Translations under genes and position numbers: made by a program | Notes under the pieces: model-generated | The model's input: only the letters and a program-made list of their open reading frames with translations | Database searches by the model: none | What the model was told of the DNA's origin: nothing | Origin: Nocardia araoensis NBRC 100135 | GTDB lineage: Bacteria > Actinomycetota > Actinomycetes > Mycobacteriales > Mycobacteriaceae | NCBI RefSeq assembly: GCF_000308435.1 | Contig: NZ_BAFR01000218.1 | Span: forward strand, 1 to 64,000 | Direction: 5' to 3' | DNA: 64,000 bases | Part shown: one piece after another, positions 41,636 through 49,959 of the stretch | Layout: each line of letters begins with the position of its first letter | How positions within the stretch are numbered: the stretch's first letter is position 1

Positions 41636-41649
41636 TGTAACTCGTTCTA
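41636..41649. promoter_or_regulatory. KstR-like box 2 (full match)
   Basis: TGTAACTCGTTCTA matches TnnAACnnGTTnnA at all fixed positions. It is 54 bases upstream of the ATG of the nitronate monooxygenase gene and is in a typical promoter position. The extended arms ACTAGAACGTGTTAC (41508-41522) and GTAACTCGTTCTAGT (41637-41651) pair at 14 of 15 positions. Confidence 0.55.
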
Positions 41650-41702
41650 GTACATCTGCGCCGCGCCGTTCGCGGCGGAGCAGTTAGGGAGACCAGCACG
41701 CC

Positions 41703-42827
41703 ATGCGTACCGAAATCTGCGAACGGCTCGGGATCGAATTCCCCATCTTCGCCTTCACCCACTGCCGCGACGTGGCGGCCGCGGTCAGCAACGCGGGCGG
41801 GCTCGGCGTGCTCGGCGCCGTCGGCTTCACCGCCGAGCAGCTCGAGGTCGAGCTGACCTGGCTGGACGAGCACGTGCAGGGCGTATACGGCGTCGATCTG
41901 GTGATTCCGTCCAAGTACGAGGGCAAGGGCATCGATGGATTGAGCCCGGAGGAACTCGAAGCCAAGCTGGCCGAACTGGTTCCCCAGGGCCACCGCGACT
42001 TCGCCGAGAAGATCCTCGCCGACCACGGCGTGCCCAAGCTGCCCGAAGGCGAGCACCACAACCAGCTGCTCGGCTGGACCGCGACCACCGCGGGACCGCA
42101 GGTGGAGGTGATTCTCCGGCATCCGAAGGCGAAGCTGGTCGCCAACGCCCTCGGCACCCCGCCGGAGGACGTGATCAAGCAGGTGCAGGATTCCGGCCGT
42201 TTGATCGGCGCGCTCTGCGGTTCGGTCAAGCACGCGCTCAACCACAAACGCGCCGGCCTCGACTTCGTGGTCTGCCAGGGCACCGAGGGCGGCGGCCATT
42301 GCGGCGAGGTGTCATCGATGGTGCTGTGGCCGCAAGTCATCGATGCCGTCGGCGACCTGCCGGTGCTGGCCGCGGGCGGCATCGGCAACGGCAGGCAGGT
42401 GGCGGCCGCGATGGCGATGGGCGCCGCGGGCGCGTGGACCGGCTCGGTCTGGCTCACCGTCGAGGAAGCCAACGTGCCGCCCGCCCAGATGCAGACCTAC
42501 ATCGACGCCACCAGCCACGACACCGTGCGTTCGCGCGCATGGACCGGCAAACCCGCCCGCATGCTGCGCAACGACTGGACCGAGGCGTGGGAGCGGGCCG
42601 ATACGCCCGACCCGCTGCCGATGCCGCTGCAGATGATGGTCGCGCTGGAGGGCGTGAAGCGCGGACACCGCTATCCGGAGGCCGCCAAGGACGTCAACTT
42701 CAACCCCGTCGGCCAGATCGTCGGCATGATGAACCGGGTCGAGCGTTCCGCGGACGTGGTCAACCGCCTGATCCAGGAGTACGTCGAGGCGTGCGAGCGC
42801 CTCAACAAGCTCAACGGCGGGGCCTGA
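41703..42827 (+). CDS. Nitronate monooxygenase-family flavoprotein, KstR-box associated
   Basis: 374 residues, TIM-barrel FMN enzyme: FPIFAFTHCRDVAAAVSNAGG at the start, FVVCQGTEGGGHCGE (catalytic His region), PVLAAGGIGNGRQVAAAMAMGAAG (FMN phosphate site). In mycolata, family members take part in steroid ring degradation. The KstR-like boxes upstream support such a role (inference). AGGGAGACCAGC precedes the ATG. Two hairpins follow the stop. Confidence 0.85.
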   Translation: MRTEICERLGIEFPIFAFTHCRDVAAAVSNAGGLGVLGAVGFTAEQLEVELTWLDEHVQGVYGVDLVIPSKYEGKGIDGLSPEELEAKLAELVPQGHRDFAEKILADHGVPKLPEGEHHNQLLGWTATTAGPQVEVILRHPKAKLVANALGTPPEDVIKQVQDSGRLIGALCGSVKHALNHKRAGLDFVVCQGTEGGGHCGEVSSMVLWPQVIDAVGDLPVLAAGGIGNGRQVAAAMAMGAAGAWTGSVWLTVEEANVPPAQMQTYIDATSHDTVRSRAWTGKPARMLRNDWTEAWERADTPDPLPMPLQMMVALEGVKRGHRYPEAAKDVNFNPVGQIVGMMNRVERSADVVNRLIQEYVEACERLNKLNGGA

Positions 42828-42848
42828 GTCCGGGCACCGATTCGAGAC

Positions 42849-42879
42849 GATGCTGCCGCGCGGTGGGGCCGCGCGGCAT
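42849..42879 (+). terminator. Hairpin after the nitronate monooxygenase gene
   Basis: Two CCGCGCGG blocks (themselves palindromic) flank TGGGG, with GATGC/CATC extending the stem. It starts 22 bases after the stop codon. A second stem, TCGCACCGGCGT/ACGCCGGTGCGA at 42902-42941, follows. Confidence 0.55.
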
Positions 42880-42901
42880 CCGTCCGGACGAGTCCGGGAG
42901 A

Positions 42902-42941
42902 TCGCACCGGCGTCGAGGCGGCCACCCTCACGCCGGTGCGA
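42902..42941. terminator. Second hairpin with a perfect 12-base stem
   Basis: TCGCACCGGCGT at 42902-42913 pairs with ACGCCGGTGCGA at 42930-42941 around a 16-base loop. It may be a backup terminator for either convergent gene. Confidence 0.45.
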
Positions 42942-43088
42942 CCCCGGGCCGAACTCGATCGGCACAGAAGGACTCACGCCCCTGAAAGTCCTGGCCGGGG
43001 AGACGGTTTCGTCTCGTTCGTCATCGCTCCCGGCAGTCCGACCACCCTTGCGGAGTCGGGACCAATTCATCCCATTCGCCCGGATATC

Positions 43089-43097
43089 GTCTGGGAC
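43089..43097. promoter_or_regulatory. GTCTGGGAC motif, site 1
   Basis: Context ATCGTCTGGGACAGA. It is one of four exact copies within 2.6 kb around the GntR gene; see the finding on this repeated motif. Confidence 0.4.
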
Positions 43098-43174
43098 AGA
43101 AGAACTCGCAGAACCAGGCGGTCGCGTCGATTTCGACGCGATGAGCGGGGCGGATGCGCGAGGTCGGGAAAATC

Positions 43175-43183
43175 GTCCCAGAC
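43175..43183. promoter_or_regulatory. GTCTGGGAC motif, site 2 (reverse)
   Basis: Context AATCGTCCCAGACGGA, inverted relative to site 1. It lies 24 bases beyond the 3' end of the GntR gene. Confidence 0.4.
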
Positions 43184-43206
43184 GGAGTGTGCGGTGTACG
43201 AAACAG

Positions 43207-43983
43207 CTAGGCGGTGGCGGCCTGGTTCTCGTCTGCGCTTTCCGCCACGCCGACCACCAATTCCCCGAAGCGCGCGATGACCTTCTCGTGGTACATGCCG
43301 AAAAGATCCTCGAACAGCGCCAGCTGAGCCTCGCTCGGCCCCGACCCGGAGTCCCACACCGCGGCCAGCGCCCGCCAGACCAGGACGTGCAGATCCGGCG
43401 CGCCCGCGAAGTACGCCTCGATCGCCTCCGGCACCTCGAGCACCGTCTCACCGATCGAGTTCAAGATCGCGCGCTGCATGGGCAGCCCGAGCGCGGTCAG
43501 CAGCCCGCGCACCAGCGCGACCTCCAGCGCCAGCATCTGCCGCAAGTCCGGAACCTGCTGACGCGCCAGGGATTCGAGTTCGTCGATGGTGGATTTCAGT
43601 TCGGCCGAATCGATCCGATGTTCGCCACCGGTGTAGGCGAGCAGCGCCTCCAGCACGAGATTGCGCTCGACGTCGACGATGTCGCGGAACATCTCCATCG
43701 CGATGTCCGGCATGGGAATCGAGAATCGGAACAGCTGGCGGTACACGTCCACCCCGCCCGCCTCCCGGACGTCACGGATCGTGAATCCCTTGCCGCGCCG
43801 GGCTTCGACGAAACCGTACGACTCCAGCCTGCCCAGTGTCAGCTGCGCGGTCGCGCGGTTCATCTCGAATTCCTCGGCGACCTGACGCACCGACGGCATG
43901 AGATCCCCCGGCTGATATTCCCCCGCGGCAACCCGGCGCGCCAGCTCGTCGGCAACGTCGGCGACCACCGTCTGGGATCCCAT
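43207..43983 (-). CDS. GntR-family transcriptional regulator
   Basis: 258 residues from ATG 43983, which has GAAAGG eight bases upstream; GTG 43992 is an alternative. The winged helix (ADELARRVAAGEYQPGDLMPSVRQVAEEFEMNRATAQLTLGRLESYGFVEARRGKGF) spans about 10-70. The rest is a helical effector domain of FadR-like character. Divergent from the ABC1 kinase gene with a GTCCCAGAC site between them, so self-control and control of that gene are likely. Confidence 0.87.
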   Translation of the reverse strand: MGSQTVVADVADELARRVAAGEYQPGDLMPSVRQVAEEFEMNRATAQLTLGRLESYGFVEARRGKGFTIRDVREAGGVDVYRQLFRFSIPMPDIAMEMFRDIVDVERNLVLEALLAYTGGEHRIDSAELKSTIDELESLARQQVPDLRQMLALEVALVRGLLTALGLPMQRAILNSIGETVLEVPEAIEAYFAGAPDLHVLVWRALAAVWDSGSGPSEAQLALFEDLFGMYHEKVIARFGELVVGVAESADENQAATA

Positions 43984-44013
43984 CGAAGTCACCTTTCGAC
44001 TACTTTCGAATAC

Positions 44014-44022
44014 GTCCCAGAC
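44014..44022. promoter_or_regulatory. GTCTGGGAC motif, site 3, between GntR and ABC1-kinase genes
   Basis: Context ATACGTCCCAGACAGTC. The site is 31 bases upstream of the GntR ATG and 67 bases upstream of the kinase ATG, an ideal operator position for a shared divergent promoter. Confidence 0.55.
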
Positions 44023-44088
44023 AGTCTAAGCCCTACTGTCGGGTACTGCACGTATGTCACACTTGGGCCCGCGACTGTGAGGTGAGTC

Positions 44089-45579
44089 ATGACCATCCGG
44101 CCCATCGGAGAGCGCCCCGAGCCGGGGACCGCGGGCAAGCGATCCCGGCTCTTCGCGTCGCGCGCCCATGGTAAACCGCCTGTTCACGGCGCTGTTCGCG
44201 GCGCCAAGTTCGCCGCGCTGCCGATGGCGTTCGCCGGACGGCAGGCCGCGGGTCTCGGCAAGCGGGCACTCGGCAGATCGGCCGAAGAAGTCAATCGCGA
44301 CATTCAGCTCCGCACCGCGCAGCACATCTTCGAAGTGCTCGGTGAGCTGAAGGGCTGTGCCGCGAAGCTGGGGCAACTGCTGGCCATCTACGAGCTTGCG
44401 CTGCCGCGGGAGTTGGCCGAGCCGTACCGGATCGCACTCAGCAGGCTGCAAGACGCGGCGCCCGCGATGCTGCCGCACACCGTCCACGCCGCCATGGCCG
44501 AAAGTATGGGCGCGCAATGGCGTTCGTACTTCCGCGAATTCGACGATCGACGCGCCGCCGCCGCCTCGCTCGGGCAGGTGCACCGCGCGATCTGGCACGA
44601 CGGCAGACCGGTCGCGGTCAAGGTGATGTATCCCGGCGGCAGGCAGGCGGTGGCGCGCGATCTGGACCATCTGCGCCGGATCTCCTATCTCGCCGCTGTT
44701 TTCCTGCCGGGCGCGGACGTCGAGTCGGTGACCGAAGCGATCTGCGCGTCGGTCGCCGGAGAGCTCGATTATGCGGCGGAAGCCGATCATCAGCGCGCCT
44801 TCGCCGCGGCTTATGCCGGTGATCGGGACTTCCATGTGCCGAATGTGGTTGCACAGCAAGGCGACGTGCTGATCAGTGAATGGATCGACGGCACGCCCGT
44901 ACCGCGCATCGTGGCCTCCGGCACGCAGGCCGAGCGGGACCGGGTGGGCATGCTCATGGTCCGCTTCGTGACCTCCGGCTGGGCTCGCCACGGTTTGCTG
45001 TACGCCGATCCGCATCCGGGCAACTTCCGCGTGCTGCCGGACGGCCGGCTCGGCGTCATGGATTTCGGCGCGTGCTGCGCGTGGCCGCCCGCGGGTTTCG
45101 GCGAACTGACGCTCGACTGCTGCAAAGCGATATTCCGCGGCGGCCCTGGCGATCTGGCGGACGCCACGCGCAGGCACGGTTTCGTGGAGAACGGACAGGC
45201 CCTCGACAGCGATGCGCTCTACGCCGCGATCACACCGTGCGGTGAGCCCTTACGGCACGAGACCTACCGCCTGACCACCCGCTGGTTGCGCCGACAAGTG
45301 TTGCGCACCACCAACCCTCGATTGACCAATGTGGTGCGGCAGATGACCATGCCCGCCTACTTCACGCCGTTCGCCCGCTCGTTCCTCACCCTGGTCGGCG
45401 TGCTCGGCCAGCTGGAGGCCGAAGGACCGTACCGCGACGAAATCGTGCGATGGGTACCGGAATTGAGCGAAGCGTTCGTCCCGGACGAAGCGTCGGAGGC
45501 CGCTGCGCCGGCGGTGGACCTGGCCGACGCGCGGAGAAGGCGAGCCGAGGCCGGTAAGCGGAACATGCCGATCGGATAG
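44089..45579 (+). CDS. ABC1/AarF/UbiB-family atypical kinase
   Basis: 496 residues. The family-specific KLGQ (93-96) and the Ala-rich nucleotide loop AAAASLGQVHRA (156-167) are present, with VAVKVMYPG (catalytic Lys178), LLYADPHPGNF and GVMDFGACC. ABC1 proteins are linked to quinone and prenyl-lipid metabolism, mainly as ATPases. The membrane-tail region of UbiB is absent. ATG 44089 follows GAGGTGAGTC. Probably controlled by the GntR protein. Confidence 0.9.
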   Translation: MTIRPIGERPEPGTAGKRSRLFASRAHGKPPVHGAVRGAKFAALPMAFAGRQAAGLGKRALGRSAEEVNRDIQLRTAQHIFEVLGELKGCAAKLGQLLAIYELALPRELAEPYRIALSRLQDAAPAMLPHTVHAAMAESMGAQWRSYFREFDDRRAAAASLGQVHRAIWHDGRPVAVKVMYPGGRQAVARDLDHLRRISYLAAVFLPGADVESVTEAICASVAGELDYAAEADHQRAFAAAYAGDRDFHVPNVVAQQGDVLISEWIDGTPVPRIVASGTQAERDRVGMLMVRFVTSGWARHGLLYADPHPGNFRVLPDGRLGVMDFGACCAWPPAGFGELTLDCCKAIFRGGPGDLADATRRHGFVENGQALDSDALYAAITPCGEPLRHETYRLTTRWLRRQVLRTTNPRLTNVVRQMTMPAYFTPFARSFLTLVGVLGQLEAEGPYRDEIVRWVPELSEAFVPDEASEAAAPAVDLADARRRRAEAGKRNMPIG

Positions 45580-45657
45580 TTCCGGTTACTCTGAGACGCA
45601 GGCGTATTCGGCGCTCCGCCGCGTAGGAGGTCCTCGATTCAGCAGTTCGCCACAATT

Positions 45658-45666
45658 GTCTGGGAC
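45658..45666. promoter_or_regulatory. GTCTGGGAC motif, site 4
   Basis: Context AATTGTCTGGGACAGG, between the convergent ABC1-kinase and SGNH-hydrolase genes. It is at a gene end, not in a promoter position, unless an unrecognised transcript starts here; TATTCT follows at 45674. Confidence 0.35.
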
Positions 45667-45673
45667 AGGTGGC

Positions 45674-46276
45674 CTATTCTTGCGACAGCCACGCCCGCCA
45701 CTGCGGATCGATGAGCGCGGCGATCTCTTCGTAGCCCGCCGCGCCGGGGTGCGCACCGTCGCCCGCGCGTACCTCGGCGGCCCACACCGCGTTCTCGCGC
45801 AGCGGCTGGTGCACGCGCACGTACGGCACCTCCGAAGCGGCACAGACCTGCGCGAATCGCTCGTCCAGCGCGGCGGTGCGGGCATTGTGCTCGTCGTCGG
45901 CGATCGGCGGCGGAGCGACCATCAGCACCGGCCATTCCCGCGCGGCCGCCTGCGCGAGCAGCTCGCCGAGGTTGGCGACCGACTGCTCGGGTGCCACCCG
46001 CGGACCGCCGTTCTCGTGCATGGCGTCGTTGACGCCGAACGACAGGACGACCCGCGCGTCCACGCCCTCCGGCAGCCGGGGTGTGCATTCGGCCCGGAAG
46101 CGCCGCACGATATCGGCCGAGGTCTGTCTGCGTACCCCGAGGTTGTAGGCGGTCAGGGGGATCCCTTCCGCATGCGCCGCGGACACGAGCCTGCCCGCCC
46201 ACCCCAGAAAACCCGGGTCGCCGACACCTGCGACGAACGAATCCCCGACGAAACACACACGCAGATCACGCCTCAC
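45674..46276 (-). CDS. SGNH/GDSL-family hydrolase
   Basis: 200 residues, compact cytoplasmic form with no signal peptide. Block I VCFVGDSFVAGVG (nucleophile Ser13), block III-like VVLSFGVNDAM, and block V GDGAHPGAAGYEEIA (Asp and His) are all present. A lipase/esterase or thioesterase; the substrate is unknown. Confidence 0.88.
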   Translation of the reverse strand: MRRDLRVCFVGDSFVAGVGDPGFLGWAGRLVSAAHAEGIPLTAYNLGVRRQTSADIVRRFRAECTPRLPEGVDARVVLSFGVNDAMHENGGPRVAPEQSVANLGELLAQAAAREWPVLMVAPPPIADDEHNARTAALDERFAQVCAASEVPYVRVHQPLRENAVWAAEVRAGDGAHPGAAGYEEIAALIDPQWRAWLSQE

Positions 46277-46361
46277 CCGCGTGATCCTCCCAGGGCCGAG
46301 ACCGGCCCGCGCGTTCCGGGTACGGGCAATATGATCACGGAGGTTCGACCGGGAGGGACTA

Positions 46362-47156
46362 ATGGTGACAACCGAGCCGGAACTCGCGACACCGCCGGTT
46401 CCGCAGTGGTTCGCAGAGTTGTTCGCCCATCGACGCTGGATCCGGCGCAGCAGACCCTTTCCGCACGTGTACGCCCGCGACGTGTTCGTTCCCGAGTTCT
46501 ATCAGCGACTGGCCGAGCAACTGGAGCGGGTTCGCAAGGAACGTCCCGACCTGTTCGTCCCGGTCGCCGACGGCTACAGCGCCGACGGGATTCGGCTGGC
46601 CGACCTGCGCGACGGTCCGCTCGCGGTGTTCACCTCGCGTGAGTGGCACGACTTGGTCGCCCGGCTCTGGGGCGTCGACGCGACCGGCGACGTCGAAGGA
46701 TCGGTGCACCACCACGGGCCGGGCAGCCCGTTCGGCTGGCCGCACAACGACCTCAACCCGGCCTGGTTCCCTGGCCCGCCGCCCGGTCCCGGCGAAGTGC
46801 GACTGCCCGACGCCACCGTCCACACCAAGACCGGTGCACGCGCGCCCGGCATCGTCGCCCGCGAGACCGTGCGCGCCGTCGCGGTGCTGTTCTACGTGGG
46901 CAATCCGGGGTGGCAGCCGGGCGACGGCGGCGAGACCGCGCTGTACGACCACGTCGCCGACGGAGCCGCGCTCCCGTCGGTGACCCTCGTGCCGCCGCTG
47001 GACAATTCGCTGCTGCTGTTCGAGGTCACTCCGCGCACCTGGCACACGTTCGCGGGCAACAACGTCAAAGACCGCAACAGCGTGGTGATGTGGGTGCATC
47101 GCGCCAAGGCGGACGCCGAAGGGCGCTGGGGAGGAGACAAGATTGTCCACTGGTGA
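46362..47156 (+). CDS. 2-oxoglutarate/Fe(II)-dependent oxygenase-like protein
   Basis: 264 residues. The metal triad is visible: HND at 128-130, then His228 in TWHTFAGN, with Arg238 (KDRNSVVMW) placed to bind 2-oxoglutarate. It resembles the prolyl-hydroxylase branch. Substrate unknown. It overlaps the following SDR gene by 14 bases, so the pair probably work on the same molecule. Confidence 0.72.
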   Translation: MVTTEPELATPPVPQWFAELFAHRRWIRRSRPFPHVYARDVFVPEFYQRLAEQLERVRKERPDLFVPVADGYSADGIRLADLRDGPLAVFTSREWHDLVARLWGVDATGDVEGSVHHHGPGSPFGWPHNDLNPAWFPGPPPGPGEVRLPDATVHTKTGARAPGIVARETVRAVAVLFYVGNPGWQPGDGGETALYDHVADGAALPSVTLVPPLDNSLLLFEVTPRTWHTFAGNNVKDRNSVVMWVHRAKADAEGRWGGDKIVHW

Positions 47157-47907
47157 ACGCCGCGTCTGTCTGTTCACCGGCGCGAGCGGCACGCTGGGCG
47201 ACGCCTTCTGCCAGGCCTACTACCGCGACTACGACATCGTCGCCGTATGCCGCACCCGCACACCCGCGGTGCCGTCACAGCTGGAGTGGTACGTCGATCC
47301 GCTGGCGCCGGACGCGGCCGTGCCGGAGAACGCTTCCCGCCTGTTCGTGGTGCGGTCCGATCTCACCCAGCCGGGCGAAGTGGAACGGGTGGTCGACCTG
47401 GCGCTGGCCCGGTTCGGCGGAGTCGACCTGCTGGTGAACAACGCGGCGCACATCCGGCTACACCCTGGCGGCATCATCGACGGCGACGCCGCGCTGGACG
47501 ACTTCGATCCGCACTTCGCGCTGAACGTCGCGGTGCCACTGCGACTATCGGCGCGGCTGGCGCAACGATGCTGGATGCACACGGGCCCGGAGAATCGTGC
47601 GCGCAATCGCAACATCGTCAACGTCTCGAGCATTTCCGGCTCGGAGGTCTACCCAGGACAGACGCTGTACTCCGCGTCGAAAGCCGCGCTCAACCAACTG
47701 ACCCGCAATATCGCCGCCGAGTTCGCCGAGTTCGGTGTGCGCGCGAACGCCATCGCCCCGACCACCTTTCCGGTGCTGGTCCCCACCGAACAAGTCGCGC
47801 GGGCGATCGTCGAGCTGGACGCGAGCGCGGTGTCCGGTGGGGTGTACGGGGTGGGAGTCGAGCCGGAGCGAATGGACGGATCCTCGCTACGGCTCGCCGC
47901 ACCGTGA
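47143..47907 (+). CDS. SDR-family oxidoreductase, partner of the 2OG oxygenase
   Basis: 254 residues. Cofactor motif TGASGTLG, NNAA, SSISG and the catalytic YSASKAAL are intact. TTG 47143 was chosen because GAGGAG lies six bases upstream and no other in-frame start fits. It overlaps the oxygenase gene by 14 bases. A hydroxylation followed by oxidation of the new alcohol is the natural inference. Confidence 0.85.
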   Translation: MSTGERRVCLFTGASGTLGDAFCQAYYRDYDIVAVCRTRTPAVPSQLEWYVDPLAPDAAVPENASRLFVVRSDLTQPGEVERVVDLALARFGGVDLLVNNAAHIRLHPGGIIDGDAALDDFDPHFALNVAVPLRLSARLAQRCWMHTGPENRARNRNIVNVSSISGSEVYPGQTLYSASKAALNQLTRNIAAEFAEFGVRANAIAPTTFPVLVPTEQVARAIVELDASAVSGGVYGVGVEPERMDGSSLRLAAP

Positions 47908-47915
47908 CCGGCTGA

Positions 47916-48785
47916 CTACTCGCGCGGCGCGAGCCCGGTGGCCTGCTCGGACAGCGACCAGAGCCTGCGCGCGAGATCGGCGTCCAACGCCTGCTTGTTG
48001 CGCGGCGGCTCCAGGACGAAACGATGGAAGTACTGGCCGTTGATCGCCGCGCCGTCGGCGGTGGTGGCGAGGTGCACCAGCGGCTCGGCGCCTTTGTCCG
48101 GCCGGATGAAGAACGGGCGCGCCAGCGGAGACCGGACGAACCAGCCGAGGCCGAGCGGCGCGTTGTCGTAGACGTGCGTTGCGACCACACCGGGGTGGAA
48201 GGCCGCGGTGGTGATGCCGGTGCCCTCGGTGCGGCGGGCCAGCTCCCTGGTGAACAAGATGTTCGCCAGCTTGGACGCGCCGTACGCGCCGAGCTGGTTG
48301 AACGGGCCCGTCGCCGCGTTGGCCGTGTCCAGGTTCAGCTTCGCCATTCGGTAGGTCGTGCTCGCGGTGTTCACCACCCTGGCTCGCGACTGGGTCAGGC
48401 GCTCCAGCAGCAAATTGGTCAGCAGGAACGGAGACAGGTGATTGACCTGAAAGGTGAGTTCGTTGCCGTCGTCGGTGACCGTCCGCTTGGGCCACGCCCC
48501 GCCCGCGTTGTTCGCCAGCACGTCGATCGTCGGATACCGGTCGAGCAGTTGTTCGGCCAGCTTGCGCACGTCGTCGAGCCGGGCGAAGTCGGCGACGAAC
48601 GGCTGCGCGCCCACCTTCGCCGCCACCTCGGCGGTCCGCTCCGGGGATCGGCCGACGACGGCGACGGCAGCGCCGCGAGCCGCGAGCCGCAGCGCCGCCG
48701 CGGCGCCGATGCCCGAGCTCGCGCCGGTCACCACCACCGTCTTTCCGGTGAGGTCCTGGTTCTGTGTCTGTTCCTGCGCTGCCAT
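47916..48785 (-). CDS. SDR-family oxidoreductase (retinol-dehydrogenase-like)
   Basis: 289 residues. TGASSGIG, NNAGGAW, STTYRM and YGASKLAN are the cofactor and catalytic motifs; FHPGVVATHVYDN follows the pattern of the WWOX/retinol-dehydrogenase branch. The substrate is unknown. It is convergent with the preceding SDR, eight bases apart, but is a different subfamily. Confidence 0.88.
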   Translation of the reverse strand: MAAQEQTQNQDLTGKTVVVTGASSGIGAAAALRLAARGAAVAVVGRSPERTAEVAAKVGAQPFVADFARLDDVRKLAEQLLDRYPTIDVLANNAGGAWPKRTVTDDGNELTFQVNHLSPFLLTNLLLERLTQSRARVVNTASTTYRMAKLNLDTANAATGPFNQLGAYGASKLANILFTRELARRTEGTGITTAAFHPGVVATHVYDNAPLGLGWFVRSPLARPFFIRPDKGAEPLVHLATTADGAAINGQYFHRFVLEPPRNKQALDADLARRLWSLSEQATGLAPRE

Positions 48786-48806
48786 CGCTGCCTCTCGCAG
48801 ATCGGA

Positions 48807-49706
48807 TTAGGTGACCCGATCGTCTTCGGCGCGCGCGGGTTCGGCAAGTGCGGGCGCGCTCGAGTAGTGCTCGGCGATCTCGTCGCTGGTGGTCAGCCAC
48901 ACACCCGGGTGGCCCGCGACGTACTCGAGCGCTTCGTCCAGGTATTTGATCCGGAACGCCTGCCCGATCACGAACGGGTGCAGGGCCAGCGCCATGACCC
49001 GCCCGCTGTCGGCCGATTCGGCGTAGAGCTGGTCGAGCTGATCGCGCACGATCCGCACGAAGTCCGGTCCGCTGGTCGCTTTGCCGAGGAACAGCGTGTT
49101 GTCGTTGAGTTCCACCGAGTAAGGGACACTGAGCAGGCCGGGTACCGACAGGGGATAGGGCTGGTCGTCGTTGGTCCAGTCGAGGACGTAGCCGAGGCCG
49201 AGTTCGGCCAGCAGCGACGGGGTGCGGAAGGACTCGGTGAGGGCAGGTCCCATCCAGCCGCGCGGCCTGCGTCCGGTCGCGCGTTCGATGGTCGCGACCA
49301 CGTCGGCGAGGTAGGCGCGCTCCTCGTCCGCCGGCACGTCCGGCTGGAAGATCGAGTTGTTCTTCCCGTGCGCGAGCCACGCCCAGTTCCGTCGCACCCC
49401 CGCCGCCACGATCTGGGGATTGTGCTCGACGACATCCGAATTCAGCAGCGCGCTGGCCCGGATGCCGTGCCGGTCGAGCACCTCGATGATCCGCCAGATG
49501 CCCACCCGCGGTCCGTAGTCGCGCCAGCCGTAGTTCAGCGGGTCCGGTGCCAGCCCGGCAGTGCCGGGAAAAATGCTCGTCGACGGCCGGTCAACCTGAT
49601 AGTGCTCGACATTGAGCCCGACATAGAACGCCACCCTGGCGCCTCCGGGCCACCGCAGCGGCGGACGATCGACGATCGGGCTGTACTCGAAGAGTTCGTT
49701 GTCCAT
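48807..49706 (-). CDS. Polysaccharide deacetylase-family protein (PuuE/allantoinase-like)
   Basis: 299 residues from ATG 49706; the frame stays open to 49772 but with no better start. GIWRIIEVLDRHGIRASALLNSDVVEHNP, WAWLAHGKNNSIF, RPRGWMGPALTESFRTPSLL and ALALHPFVIGQAFRI follow the NodB-fold of the PuuE type. The usual HG-x-x-H metal pair reads HGKNN, so one metal ligand appears replaced; activity is uncertain. No signal peptide. Confidence 0.75.
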   Translation of the reverse strand: MDNELFEYSPIVDRPPLRWPGGARVAFYVGLNVEHYQVDRPSTSIFPGTAGLAPDPLNYGWRDYGPRVGIWRIIEVLDRHGIRASALLNSDVVEHNPQIVAAGVRRNWAWLAHGKNNSIFQPDVPADEERAYLADVVATIERATGRRPRGWMGPALTESFRTPSLLAELGLGYVLDWTNDDQPYPLSVPGLLSVPYSVELNDNTLFLGKATSGPDFVRIVRDQLDQLYAESADSGRVMALALHPFVIGQAFRIKYLDEALEYVAGHPGVWLTTSDEIAEHYSSAPALAEPARAEDDRVT

Positions 49707-49959
49707 GCCCTCATGCTCGAACTTGACACTAATGTGAGGATCAACCTCGGCGAGGAGTGACGTGTGGCACACGGCGCCGTGGACCGGAGCCGGCGGCTGG
49801 GTTCCGCGAGCCTAGACGTGTACCCCGGCCGGTATCGTGCAGCGAACGCAACAACCGATTTCGTACGCACATGGGTGACTCACCGGGTACGCCCAGAAGG
49901 GGAGCAGCTTCCGCGCCACCCAACCAGTACGGCCTGAATACCCGGAGAGGCGGACCAGC

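Larger units (their letters stand above)
42828..43206. other. Gene-free region with hairpins and two GTCTGGGAC sites
   Basis: 379 bases between the nitronate monooxygenase and GntR genes, which are convergent. No reading frame here looks like protein. It holds two hairpins (42849-42879 and 42902-42941), a CGCGTCGA-TT-TCGACGCG dyad at 43123-43140, and two copies of the nine-base motif GTCTGGGAC in opposite orientation (43089-43097, 43175-43183). Confidence 0.5.

Noticed and set aside
42850..44085. A 411-codon rightward frame running through the region before and over the GntR gene
   Set aside because: It crosses a hairpin region and is antisense to a clear GntR protein; composition is not protein-like.
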